DNA from: Nitrospirae bacterium CG2_30_53_67
GTDB taxonomy: Bacteria > CG2-30-53-67
Direction of reading: 5' to 3'
NCBI GenBank assembly: GCA_001873285.1
Contig: MNYV01000090.1
Location: 1-24,534, forward strand
DNA length: 24,534 bases
Shown here one piece after another: positions 14,650 through 22,069 of the stretch. The position numbers and the translations under genes were made by a program. The stretch's first letter is position 1; every line of letters starts with the position of its first letter. The notes beneath the pieces are model-generated. The model was given only the letters and a program-made list of their open reading frames with translations. It did not search any database and was not told the DNA's origin.

Positions 14650-14932
14650 TTTGGTTCATCTCCAAAAGAGTGGGTGAAAAGATCAGGGGTCAAGGGGTCA
14701 AGGATTCCAGGGGTCAAGTGAAGTGCTTTTCAAGACTTGAGGGTCCGAGGGTTCCAGTGTTTTTCTCTGGAGATTTTGCTTGCGTTTAAATATTTCACTT
14801 GACCCCTTGACCCCTTGATACCTCAGTGTAGTAGCCGTCGCAGACGGCAAGGATAGAGAAAAGCGGTGCACGCGAAGCGTAACCCTGGAATCCTCGAACC
14901 CTTTTTACCCACTATATGTGAGAAGAACCATT
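14650..14932. repeat. Nested inverted-repeat region with TCAAGGGG-type short repeats
   Basis: The 517-base space between dciA-like and galT (14598-15114) has no gene. Its first part is a large imperfect palindrome. TTGGTTC...AGTGGGTGAAAAG (14651-14681) pairs with CTTTTTACCCACT...GAACC (14901-14930); GGATTCCAGGG (14702-14712) pairs with CCCTGGAATCC (14883-14893); and GGGGTCAAGTGAA (14710-14722) pairs exactly with TTCACTTGACCCC (14794-14806). The arms contain tandem copies of an about 8-base unit (GGGGTCAA). An independent perfect hairpin, GCCGTC-GCA-GACGGC (14834-14848), lies within the right half. This looks like layered insertions of REP/MITE-type elements. From 14933 to 15023 I see only the short palindrome CAGGCGCCGCCTG (14981-14993). 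Confidence 0.6.
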
Positions 14933-15023
14933 TTTTCTAAATTTTTAATCCTAAGACGAGAATGTGTCAAGAAGAATCAACAGGCGCCGCCTGCTTTTAA
15001 GGGCTTCGAGCCGAATTTTTGTG

Positions 15024-15052
15024 TTGCGTCTCGGTCATAGAGGTGGTATATT
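15024..15052 (+). promoter_or_regulatory. Candidate sigma-70-type promoter for the galT-glgA run
   Basis: TTGCGT (15024-15029) and TATATT (15047-15052) are separated by 17 bases. Transcription would start near 15058, giving a leader of about 55 bases before the galT ATG. It is the only convincing promoter found for the long plus-strand run. Confidence 0.5.
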
Positions 15053-15114
15053 AAAAAAATTCCTAAGTCATTTAAAAATAGGCTGTTTTTGCTTGTGCGA
15101 AGGGGAGGATATAT

Positions 15115-16113
15115 ATGCCTGAACTGAGAAAGGACCCCATCATCGGCCGGTGGGTCATCATCTCAACGAATCGGGGAAAGAGGCCCACGGACTTTGGGGA
15201 GACCCTTCTTAAAAGAAACGGGGGGTTTTGTCCATTCTGCTATGGGAATGAAAAGGTCACGCCTCCGGAAATTCTTGCCTTCAGAAAAAACGATTCGGCG
15301 CCCAATACCGAAGGATGGAGTTTGCGGGTGGTGGCCAATAAATTTCCTGCCCTTCAGATAGAAGGGGACCTCAACAAACGGGCTGAAGGGATCTATGACA
15401 AGATGAACGGGATCGGGGCGCATGAGGTCATTATCGAAACCCCTCACCACGACAAGACCCTGAGCACCCTCCCTCTGGAAAAGGTCGAAGATGCGCTCTG
15501 GGCATACCGTGAGAGGATGGTGGACTTAAAGAGGGATCCTCGATTCAAGTATATCCTCATCTTCAAGAATGAAGGACTTTCGGCAGGGGCTTCCCTGGAG
15601 CATTCCCACTCCCAGTTGATCGCCCTCCCGATTGTGCCCAAAAGGGTTGCCGAAGAGATCCAGGGCGCATCGCTTCATTACCGGTATAAGGAGCGCTGCG
15701 TCTACTGCGATATTCTTCATCAGGAGCTGGAATCCAGGATTCGGGTGATCTCAGAGAACGAGCACTATGTGGCGATAGAGCCGTTTACGCCGAGGTTCCC
15801 TTTTGAAACGTGGGTTCTTCCCAAGGCCCATCAATCCTCATTTGAGCAGATGCCTCGTGAAAAATACCTTCTTCTCGCTGCTATCCTTCAGGATACCCTG
15901 AAGCGGATTGACAAGACCTTGAACATGCCCCCCTACAACTATATCCTGCATACTTCGCCGATTGGAGAAGAGGTCAACGACTATTATCACTGGCATTTGG
16001 AGATCATGCCCAAGTTGACCCGTGTGGCCGGCTTTGAATGGGGTTCGGGTTTTTATATCAATCCGACCCCGCCTGAGGAAGCAGCGGAGTTTCTAAGGGA
16101 AGCGCGAGTGTAA
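15115..16113 (+). CDS. galT: Galactose-1-phosphate uridylyltransferase
   Basis: GalT transfers UMP between UDP-glucose and galactose 1-phosphate in the Leloir pathway; relatives use ADP-sugars. The 332-residue HIT-superfamily protein opens with ELRKDPIIGRWVIIS. It has a first CxxC zinc pair, Cys39/Cys42 (FCPFC), and a second, Cys195/Cys198 (CVYC). The active-site stretch EHSHSQ (162-167) puts the nucleophilic histidine at 165. The C-terminal half contains NDYYHWHLEIMP, the second HIT-like metal/phosphate site. Length and motifs are normal. AAGGGGAGG lies just before the ATG. It heads the long plus-strand run and is followed by glgA after 34 bases, so in vivo it may feed nucleotide sugars into or out of glycogen metabolism rather than growth on galactose; galK and galE are not visible. 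Confidence 0.94.
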   Translation: MPELRKDPIIGRWVIISTNRGKRPTDFGETLLKRNGGFCPFCYGNEKVTPPEILAFRKNDSAPNTEGWSLRVVANKFPALQIEGDLNKRAEGIYDKMNGIGAHEVIIETPHHDKTLSTLPLEKVEDALWAYRERMVDLKRDPRFKYILIFKNEGLSAGASLEHSHSQLIALPIVPKRVAEEIQGASLHYRYKERCVYCDILHQELESRIRVISENEHYVAIEPFTPRFPFETWVLPKAHQSSFEQMPREKYLLLAAILQDTLKRIDKTLNMPPYNYILHTSPIGEEVNDYYHWHLEIMPKLTRVAGFEWGSGFYINPTPPEEAAEFLREARV

Positions 16114-16147
16114 GTGTCTCTAAGTGTCTGCCGTTTTGGAGACCGAC

Positions 16148-17644
16148 ATGAAGATCCTGTTTGCAGCCTCAGAGATGGTTCCCTTTGCCAAGACCGGAGG
16201 GTTGGCCGATGTGGCCGGAAGCCTTCCCGGCGCGCTGCGGGGGCTTGGACACGATGTCCGGGTGATCATCCCCAAGTATCGGTCGGTGGATCGTTCAGGC
16301 GCAACACTGAAAGAAACCGGATGCAAGGTTCATGCCCGGGTGGGGGAAGAGGTCCTCGTAGGCGATATTTTGAGCGGGACACTCCCCTCAGGCGTCCCGG
16401 TCTATCTGATACGGTACGATCCATTTTTTGACCGGGAACATCTTTACGGTTCATCCCAAGGGGATTATCCGGATAACGCCTCCCGCTTTATCTTTTTTTC
16501 TCGGGCCATCCTGGATGCCATGAAAAGTCTGGACTTCTGGCCTGATGTCCTGCATCTGAATGACTGGCAGACCGGATTGGCGGCCCTTTATCTTCAGACG
16601 TACAAGGGGGTTGCGCGATTCAGCGAGGTTGCATCCCTTTTTACCATTCACAATCTCGGTTATCAAGGGCTCTTCTGGCATTTTGACCTCCCGCTGACCG
16701 GCCTGGGATGGGAGTACTTTACTCCCGATGGGATCGAGTTCCATGGGAAGATCAATTTTCTTAAGGCGGGGTTGCTCTACGCGGACGGCCTCAATACGGT
16801 CAGCCGAAAATATGCCGAAGAGATTCAGACGCCCGAATTCGGTTTCGGTCTGGAAGGGGTGCTGAGCAAACGTTCAGGAGACCTCTTTGGAATTTTAAAC
16901 GGGGTGGATGATTCTTCCTGGGATCCCGCTGCCGATCCTTTGATTCCTGCCGGGTACTCATTGAAGAATATGGAAGGGAAACCCATATGCAAGAAGGCCC
17001 TTTTGAAAGCATTCGGTTTGAGCGAAGAGATGAACCGCCCGGTGATCGGCTGCGTTTCTCGGCTGATTGAGCAGAAGGGTTTCGACCTGATCTCGGCCGT
17101 GGAGGAAGATCTGGCGGGGATGGACCTCGCCCTTGTGGTTCTCGGTTCCGGTGAAGAGAAGTATCAGCGGATCCTGCTGCGGCTTGCTCAGAAGTATCCG
17201 GAGCGGTTCGGAGTCAAGATCGCCTATGACAACCGGACCGCCCACCTGATCGAGGCCGGCTCGGATTTTTTTCTCATGCCGTCCAAATACGAACCCTGCG
17301 GGCTGAACCAGATGTACAGCCTGAAATACGGGACCATACCCATTGTCCGGGCCACGGGCGGACTGGATGACACGATTGTCAATTTCAATCCCAAGATGCT
17401 GAAAGGGAACGGTTTCAAATTTGCGGATTACACTCCGGAGATGCTCTCCGTCACCCTTCGAAGGGCCCTTCAGGTTTATGACAGCCAGGCCCTTTGGAAA
17501 GAACTGGTCAAGAATGCCATGGCATGCAATTTTTCCTGGAGCCGATCGGCCGTGGAATATGAAAAGCTTTATACCCGGATACTCAAAAAGAAACGCAAGG
17601 CCGGAATATCCATTGCAGAGGGCTCCTTTCAGGGGCGATTTTAA
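16148..17644 (+). CDS. glgA: Glycogen (starch) synthase, ADP-glucose type
   Basis: GlgA, a GT5-family GT-B enzyme, extends alpha-1,4-glucan using ADP-glucose. The 498-residue protein begins MKILFAASEMVPFAKTGGL, with the ADP-glucose-binding Lys15 in the KTGGL signature. It carries SRFIFFSRAIL and DVLHLNDWQTG of the N-terminal domain, and the C-terminal active-site segment PSKYEPCGLNQMYSLKYG followed by ATGGLDDTI. An upstream in-frame GTG at 16124 is possible, but the ATG at 16148 has GGAG seven bases before it and matches the family N-terminus, so it is preferred. The stop is only 2 bases before the histidine kinase ATG, a tight coupling. glgB, glgC and glgP are not in the window. Confidence 0.96.
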   Translation: MKILFAASEMVPFAKTGGLADVAGSLPGALRGLGHDVRVIIPKYRSVDRSGATLKETGCKVHARVGEEVLVGDILSGTLPSGVPVYLIRYDPFFDREHLYGSSQGDYPDNASRFIFFSRAILDAMKSLDFWPDVLHLNDWQTGLAALYLQTYKGVARFSEVASLFTIHNLGYQGLFWHFDLPLTGLGWEYFTPDGIEFHGKINFLKAGLLYADGLNTVSRKYAEEIQTPEFGFGLEGVLSKRSGDLFGILNGVDDSSWDPAADPLIPAGYSLKNMEGKPICKKALLKAFGLSEEMNRPVIGCVSRLIEQKGFDLISAVEEDLAGMDLALVVLGSGEEKYQRILLRLAQKYPERFGVKIAYDNRTAHLIEAGSDFFLMPSKYEPCGLNQMYSLKYGTIPIVRATGGLDDTIVNFNPKMLKGNGFKFADYTPEMLSVTLRRALQVYDSQALWKELVKNAMACNFSWSRSAVEYEKLYTRILKKKRKAGISIAEGSFQGRF

Positions 17645-17646
17645 AT

Positions 17647-20148
17647 ATGGAAAACAACAAGATTGAATATGAGATTTTAAGAGATATCCTCAAGATCAGC
17701 AATTCCACGTTGAATCTTCACGAGCGGCTCAATCAGGTGGTGGAAAAGATCGTGAACAAGATGCACGTGGATGCCGGCGCCGTCTATCTGATGAAAAAGG
17801 GCGGCGAGGCCCTGAGCCTCAAGGCCGCGGTCGGCCTCAACCCCGAGATGATCAACGGAATATCCTTGAAAGTCGGGGAGGGGATCACGGGATGGGTTGC
17901 AGTGGAGAAGACCCCGTTGGCCGTTCGGGATATCTTTCAGGATCCGAGAATGAAGAAATTCCCGGGGAGCGGAGAGGAGAAATACCGCTCCATGATCTCG
18001 ACTCCGATCCTTTTTCTGGGCAAATGTCTCGGGGTCATCAATATCTGGACCATTGCAGAAAAAGAGTTCACCACAGACGACCTCCATCTTCTCAGTTCCA
18101 TCGCGGACGGCATCGGAGGGAGTATCCGCAACGCCCAGCTCTATCTGGATGCCACGGAACAGTATGAGGAACTGGTTTCCCTGTACGACATCAGCAAGAT
18201 GCTCAGCTCCACGCTGGAGCTTCAGGAGCTGATCGGCATGGTGACAAGAAAGAGCACGGAATTTATCGGGGCCAGCGGATGTATGCTCCATCTTCTGGAT
18301 GGGAATGACAACCTCCTGAAGGTCAAATCCATGTATGGGCTCTACAAGAATCCGGAGGAGATCTCCCGGACGCATCTCAAACTGGGCGAAGGAACAGCCG
18401 GCCAGGTGGCGGCAAAGGCCGCCCCCATGATGATCAATAAGCTGTCGAAAGATTCGGAAAATGTCCTCCCCATGGAGAGAATCTTCTCCTCCCTTCTCTG
18501 TGTCCCCATGACCGTAAAGGAGAGGGTCATCGGGACCCTGACCCTTCATGACAAGAAAGACGCCTTCGGCGCCCTGGTCCCTTTCGACAAGGACGACATG
18601 AACCTCCTGATGGCGCTGGCCAGCCAGGGGGCGTTGGTTCTTGAAAATGCATGGAACTACGAAAGGGCGGAGCGGCTCTTTCAGGAGAACGCGCAAAAAG
18701 CAAATGATTTTGCCATTCTCTATGAGATCAGCAACGCCATGAGCACGACCATGAACCTGGACCAGCTTCTGCAGATCATTCTGAAAGCCGTCACCTTCGG
18801 CGGGGGGCTGAACTTCAACCGGTCAATTCTCCTGTTGGTTAATGAAAAGACCAACACCCTGCAGGGGATGCTCGGCGTAGGGCCGGACAGCGGAGAGGAC
18901 GCCTTCCGTATCTGGACGGAAATCGGTTCCAAGAAGATGAGCTTCAAGGAATGGATTGCTTCGGTCAAGGCCTCCGGTCATGACCGCACGAGCCGGTTTG
19001 ACCATCTGGCCAAGGGGATAAGGATTCCCATTGAATACGGGAAAGGGGTCCTGGCCCTGACGGTCCTGGAGAAGAGAGGGTTCAACATCAGGAATGCCAG
19101 GGAGGATCTGCGGATCAACCCCGAAATTCTACAAAAACTGGAATTTGAAAGTTTTGCAACCGTTCCCCTGATCTCTCAGGATCGGGTGATCGGGGTGATC
19201 ATCGTGGACAATCTTTATAACAAGAGAGAGATCACGGAGAATGACCTGAGACGTCTGGAACTTTTTGCGAGTCAAGCCGGACTGGCCATTGAAAACGCCA
19301 AGGTCTACTCGGATCTGGAGATGGCCGCCCGTTCCATCCGAGAGCTTCAGGATCGGCTGATCCAATCGGAAAAGATGGCGGCCTTGGGAGAAATGGCCGC
19401 CAGCATTGCCCATGAGATCCGCAATCCCCTGGTTTCCATCGGGGGATTCGCCCGCAGGCTCGACAGCAAGCTTGATGCATCCAACCCGGAGAAGCGTTAC
19501 TCCAGAATCATCGTTAAGGAAGTCGGCCGGCTGGAGAAAGTGCTTCAGGAAGTTCTGGCTTTTTCACGATCCGCGGAGCCGATGTTCTCCGAATGCAATG
19601 TCATCACGATCCTTGAGGAGGCCCTGGAGGTTTTCGAGGAGAGTTTTTCCGAGAGCGGGATTGAAGTCAGCAGGGATTTTCATGACGGGATTCCAACCAT
19701 CCACGTCGACTCCAACCAGATCAAACAGGTTTTTATCAATCTTTTTTCCAATGCACAGCATGCCATGAGCAAGGGAGGGCGCCTATCCGTCGGGTGTGAA
19801 TATAAGGAAGTGGAAGGCGAGGTCATGGTTTATGTGAGTGATACGGGCGGAGGGATATCCGAAGATGTGATCACGAATATTTTCAATCCTTTTTTCACGA
19901 CCAAACATACCGGCACAGGACTGGGGCTGGCGATCACGCACAGGGTTGTGGACGCGCATGGCGGAGATATTCTGGTCAAGAATGAACCGGGTGTCGGGGT
20001 CACCTTCTCGATTTCCTTGCCTGCCAGGCAAAAACAGGGAGCGGCAATCCAGGAGATGGATCTCTCTGAGGCAAGGACAAGCCTGAAGGGGAAAGAAATT
20101 CATCACAAGGGTCAGGAGGATTTTCTGGACGACAAGGTGAAGGGGTGA
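17647..20148 (+). CDS. Soluble sensor histidine kinase with three GAF domains
   Basis: The 833-residue protein has no signal peptide or membrane helix, so it should sense a cytoplasmic signal. Three GAF-type sensory domains can be traced at about 20-165 (GEGITGWVA at 78-86), 185-337 (GEGTAGQVA at 247-255) and 365-552 (atypical, with a longer insert). A coiled linker at 555-580 leads to HisKA with phospho-acceptor His589 (AHEIRNPL), then HATPase_c with N-box NLFSNAQHAM (698-707), G1 DTGGGI (732-737), F-box NPFFTTK and G2 GTGLGL (756-761). The last 40 residues are a charged tail. It starts 2 bases after the glgA stop, so translation is probably coupled. Two receiver-only proteins follow and are the likely phosphotransfer partners. 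The ligand of the GAF domains cannot be told. Confidence 0.94.
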   Translation: MENNKIEYEILRDILKISNSTLNLHERLNQVVEKIVNKMHVDAGAVYLMKKGGEALSLKAAVGLNPEMINGISLKVGEGITGWVAVEKTPLAVRDIFQDPRMKKFPGSGEEKYRSMISTPILFLGKCLGVINIWTIAEKEFTTDDLHLLSSIADGIGGSIRNAQLYLDATEQYEELVSLYDISKMLSSTLELQELIGMVTRKSTEFIGASGCMLHLLDGNDNLLKVKSMYGLYKNPEEISRTHLKLGEGTAGQVAAKAAPMMINKLSKDSENVLPMERIFSSLLCVPMTVKERVIGTLTLHDKKDAFGALVPFDKDDMNLLMALASQGALVLENAWNYERAERLFQENAQKANDFAILYEISNAMSTTMNLDQLLQIILKAVTFGGGLNFNRSILLLVNEKTNTLQGMLGVGPDSGEDAFRIWTEIGSKKMSFKEWIASVKASGHDRTSRFDHLAKGIRIPIEYGKGVLALTVLEKRGFNIRNAREDLRINPEILQKLEFESFATVPLISQDRVIGVIIVDNLYNKREITENDLRRLELFASQAGLAIENAKVYSDLEMAARSIRELQDRLIQSEKMAALGEMAASIAHEIRNPLVSIGGFARRLDSKLDASNPEKRYSRIIVKEVGRLEKVLQEVLAFSRSAEPMFSECNVITILEEALEVFEESFSESGIEVSRDFHDGIPTIHVDSNQIKQVFINLFSNAQHAMSKGGRLSVGCEYKEVEGEVMVYVSDTGGGISEDVITNIFNPFFTTKHTGTGLGLAITHRVVDAHGGDILVKNEPGVGVTFSISLPARQKQGAAIQEMDLSEARTSLKGKEIHHKGQEDFLDDKVKG

Positions 20149-20159
20149 GGTGAAAGCTT

Positions 20160-20192
20160 CCATGTCCTTGTCTTTTATCGTTTAAGACATGG
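20160..20192. promoter_or_regulatory. Hairpin between the kinase and first response regulator
   Basis: CCATGTC (20160-20166) pairs with GACATGG (20186-20192). An alternative stem GTCTT (20170-20174)/AAGAC (20184-20188) uses overlapping bases, so the two are mutually exclusive. It lies in the 63-base spacer just before the response regulator's ribosome-binding site. It could tune relative expression or mRNA stability. There is no U-tract, so it is not a normal intrinsic terminator. Confidence 0.25.
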
Positions 20193-20211
20193 ATGGAGAA
20201 AGGGGGTATGT

Positions 20212-20565
20212 ATGAAAACAGTTTTAATTGTAGACGACGAGGAGAATATCCGAACCCTCTACAAGGAAGAGCTGACGGATGAAGGGTATCATGTCATCCT
20301 GGCCAGCAACGGATATGAAGCCCTGGAGGTTCTGAGTGTTCAGAAACCCGATGCGATTATTCTCGATATCAAGATGCCCGGAATGGACGGGGTGAATCTC
20401 CTGAAACTGATCAAGGAAAGAAAAGAAGATGATATCCCGGTCATCATCTGTTCAGCGTATGAGGAGTATAAACAGGATTTTTCGCTCTGGGCCTCTGAAG
20501 AATATATTGTAAAATCCTCGGATTTGACCAAGATGAAGAGCGCTTTAAAGAGGATTCTGAAATAG
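20212..20565 (+). CDS. Single-domain response regulator (receiver only)
   Basis: The 117-residue protein is a stand-alone CheY-like receiver with no output domain. The acidic pocket is Asp8/Asp9 (VDDEEN), the phospho-acceptor is Asp52 (LDIKMPGMDG), the switch Ser/Thr is Ser81 (CSAYEE), and the conserved Lys is Lys101 (VKSSD). It presumably accepts phosphate from the adjacent GAF histidine kinase and passes it on or acts by protein contact. GGGGG stands just upstream of the ATG, and the gene follows the kinase by 63 bases. It shares the LDIKMPG-x-DG core and the unusual KSSD end with the next receiver, suggesting tandem duplication. Confidence 0.92.
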   Translation: MKTVLIVDDEENIRTLYKEELTDEGYHVILASNGYEALEVLSVQKPDAIILDIKMPGMDGVNLLKLIKERKEDDIPVIICSAYEEYKQDFSLWASEEYIVKSSDLTKMKSALKRILK

Positions 20566-20629
20566 CCTGGGGGGTGTCCGGCCGGTCCTGCACGGCCCCA
20601 TGGCATTCCAGGATTCTCGGGATTTTTGA

Positions 20630-21016
20630 ATGGTTGTAGAAAATAGATCCATGGCTTCGGATAAAGATCATTCAATACTGATTGTTGATGACGAAGAGAG
20701 TATCTGCCTTCTCTATCAGGCGGAACTGGATGATCGTGGTTACTCTGTCCGGGTCCAGACCGACGGGACCCGGGCCATGGAGGATATCGAAAGGTTCCAT
20801 CCGGACCTCGTGATTCTGGACATTAAGATGCCCGGCGCCGACGGCCTGGAGATTCTGGATCACATCAAAAGCCGGTTCCCGGATATTGATGTGATCCTGA
20901 ATTCGGCTTACGGCTCCTTCAGGAATGAAGCCTCTGCCAGGAAGGCCGATGGATACGTCATCAAGTCCTCGGACATGACCGATCTGCTGAAAACCATTGA
21001 AAAGGTGCTTGCTTGA
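20630..21016 (+). CDS. Second single-domain response regulator
   Basis: This is a 128-residue receiver-only protein: Asp20/Asp21 (VDDEES), phospho-acceptor Asp64 (LDIKMPGADG), Ser92 as switch residue (NSAYGS) and Lys112 (IKSSD). Phosphorylation residues are intact. It is a paralogue of the preceding receiver, 64 bases away, and both lack an output domain. The start is uncertain: neither the ATG at 20630 nor the in-frame ATG at 20651 has a good Shine-Dalgarno, and the shorter form would drop seven non-conserved residues. Its stop overlaps the TTG start of thiL by four bases. Likely partner: the upstream kinase. Confidence 0.9.
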   Translation: MVVENRSMASDKDHSILIVDDEESICLLYQAELDDRGYSVRVQTDGTRAMEDIERFHPDLVILDIKMPGADGLEILDHIKSRFPDIDVILNSAYGSFRNEASARKADGYVIKSSDMTDLLKTIEKVLA

Positions 21017-22023
21017 GGAACAAGAAAGGTCAAGCCTTTGGAGAGTTCGATCTGATCGAGCGCATGACCGGACCGGCCGGGATATTTTCCAAGAATCTTC
21101 GCACTGGAATCGGCGATGACTGCGCCGTCATCTCAGGCGATGCATCGTTCGATATTCTGCTCACATCGGATCTGCTCGTTGAAAAGATTCACTTCGACCG
21201 CCGCTGGTTTCTTCCGGAGCAAATCGGAGGCAAGGCCTTTCTGTCGAGTCTGAGCGACATTGCCGCGATGGGAGGTTTGCCGGAATTCGCCCTGGTGAGC
21301 CTGGCCGTTCCCCGCTCCGTTGCAGGAAGAGAGGCAGAGGCTCTCTACCGGGGGATCAGAGATGCGGCCGGTCAGTTCAAGGTCACTCTTGCAGGCGGGG
21401 ATCTTTCCGGCTCGGACGGCCGGATCTTCATCGACATGATGCATGTTGGAAGGATAGAGAAAGGCCGGGCCGTGCTGCGGTCTGGAGCGAAACCCGGAGA
21501 CCGCATCTTTGTGAGCGGGACGTTGGGAGATGCCGCCTTGGGGCTTCGTGCCCTCCAGTCGGATCTGAAGATCGAGAGTGCGGAACCCTTTATACGCAGG
21601 CAGAGGATGCCTGAGCCAAGGATCACCTTGGGCCGGGCCCTCAGCTCGGGGCGCCTGGCCTCCGCCATGATTGATCTGAGCGACGGCCTCTCTTCAGACC
21701 TTGGACATCTATGCAAATCAAGCGGGGTGGGCGCCCGTGTAAGGTTTAAGGACCTGCCGGTCTCGAAAGATTACCGAAGGGTCTGTATGAAGTTGTCCGT
21801 GGACCCTGTGTCCAACCTTCTTCACGGTGGAGAGGACTATGAACTTCTTTTCACGGTCCCTCCCTGTGATCTGATGGGGTTGAAACAGGCCCGTCTTCCG
21901 GTTCCGGTGGTTGAGATCGGCGAGATTCTTACGGTCTCAGAAGGTCTTTCCGTCGAATTTCCCGACGGCGGATGCATAGAGCTTGCTTCCGGAGGATACG
22001 ATCACTTTCGGATGGACGGCTGA
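21013..22023 (+). CDS. thiL: Thiamine-monophosphate kinase
   Basis: ThiL phosphorylates thiamine monophosphate to thiamine diphosphate, the active cofactor, using ATP. The 336-residue protein of the PurM/ThiL-like fold shows GIGDDCAVI (32-40), the metal/ATP motif LLVEKIHFD (54-62), AGGDLSGS, GDRIFVSGTLGDAALGL, DLSDGLSSDLGHL and HGGEDYELLFTVP, all family hallmarks in the right order. Length is normal. The start is TTG at 21013, overlapping the preceding stop (TTGA), with AAGGTG a few bases upstream. The next in-frame ATG would cut into the conserved N-terminus. The overlap implies translational coupling with the second receiver gene; no functional link to it is evident. ychF follows after 46 bases. 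Confidence 0.95.
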   Translation: MRNKKGQAFGEFDLIERMTGPAGIFSKNLRTGIGDDCAVISGDASFDILLTSDLLVEKIHFDRRWFLPEQIGGKAFLSSLSDIAAMGGLPEFALVSLAVPRSVAGREAEALYRGIRDAAGQFKVTLAGGDLSGSDGRIFIDMMHVGRIEKGRAVLRSGAKPGDRIFVSGTLGDAALGLRALQSDLKIESAEPFIRRQRMPEPRITLGRALSSGRLASAMIDLSDGLSSDLGHLCKSSGVGARVRFKDLPVSKDYRRVCMKLSVDPVSNLLHGGEDYELLFTVPPCDLMGLKQARLPVPVVEIGEILTVSEGLSVEFPDGGCIELASGGYDHFRMDG

Positions 22024-22069
22024 ACATAGAATCATCCCTGATCATCATCAAATAGAAAGGCGGCTTCAA

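Noticed and set aside
14684-14816. Possible CRISPR array suggested by repeated GGGGTCAA units
   Set aside because: The repeats are 8 bases, contiguous and degenerate, with no regular spacers and no cas genes nearby.
15002-15020. Short hairpin GGCT-TCG-AGCC followed by T-run as an intrinsic terminator
   Set aside because: The stem is only 4 base pairs, and it lies just upstream of the galT promoter with no upstream plus-strand gene to terminate.
16124-16147. GTG start for glgA eight codons upstream
   Set aside because: GGAG sits at the right distance from the ATG at 16148, and GlgA proteins normally begin at MKILFAASE.
17677-18696. A 339-residue minus-strand open frame
   Set aside because: It is antisense to the GAF domains of the histidine kinase, with no recognisable motif and skewed His/Gln/Asp composition typical of a shadow frame.
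21983-22069. Upstream extension of ychF
   Set aside because: It lies within thiL coding sequence, is not similar to any YchF N-terminus, and the ATG at 22070 gives the canonical MIIGIVGLPN start.
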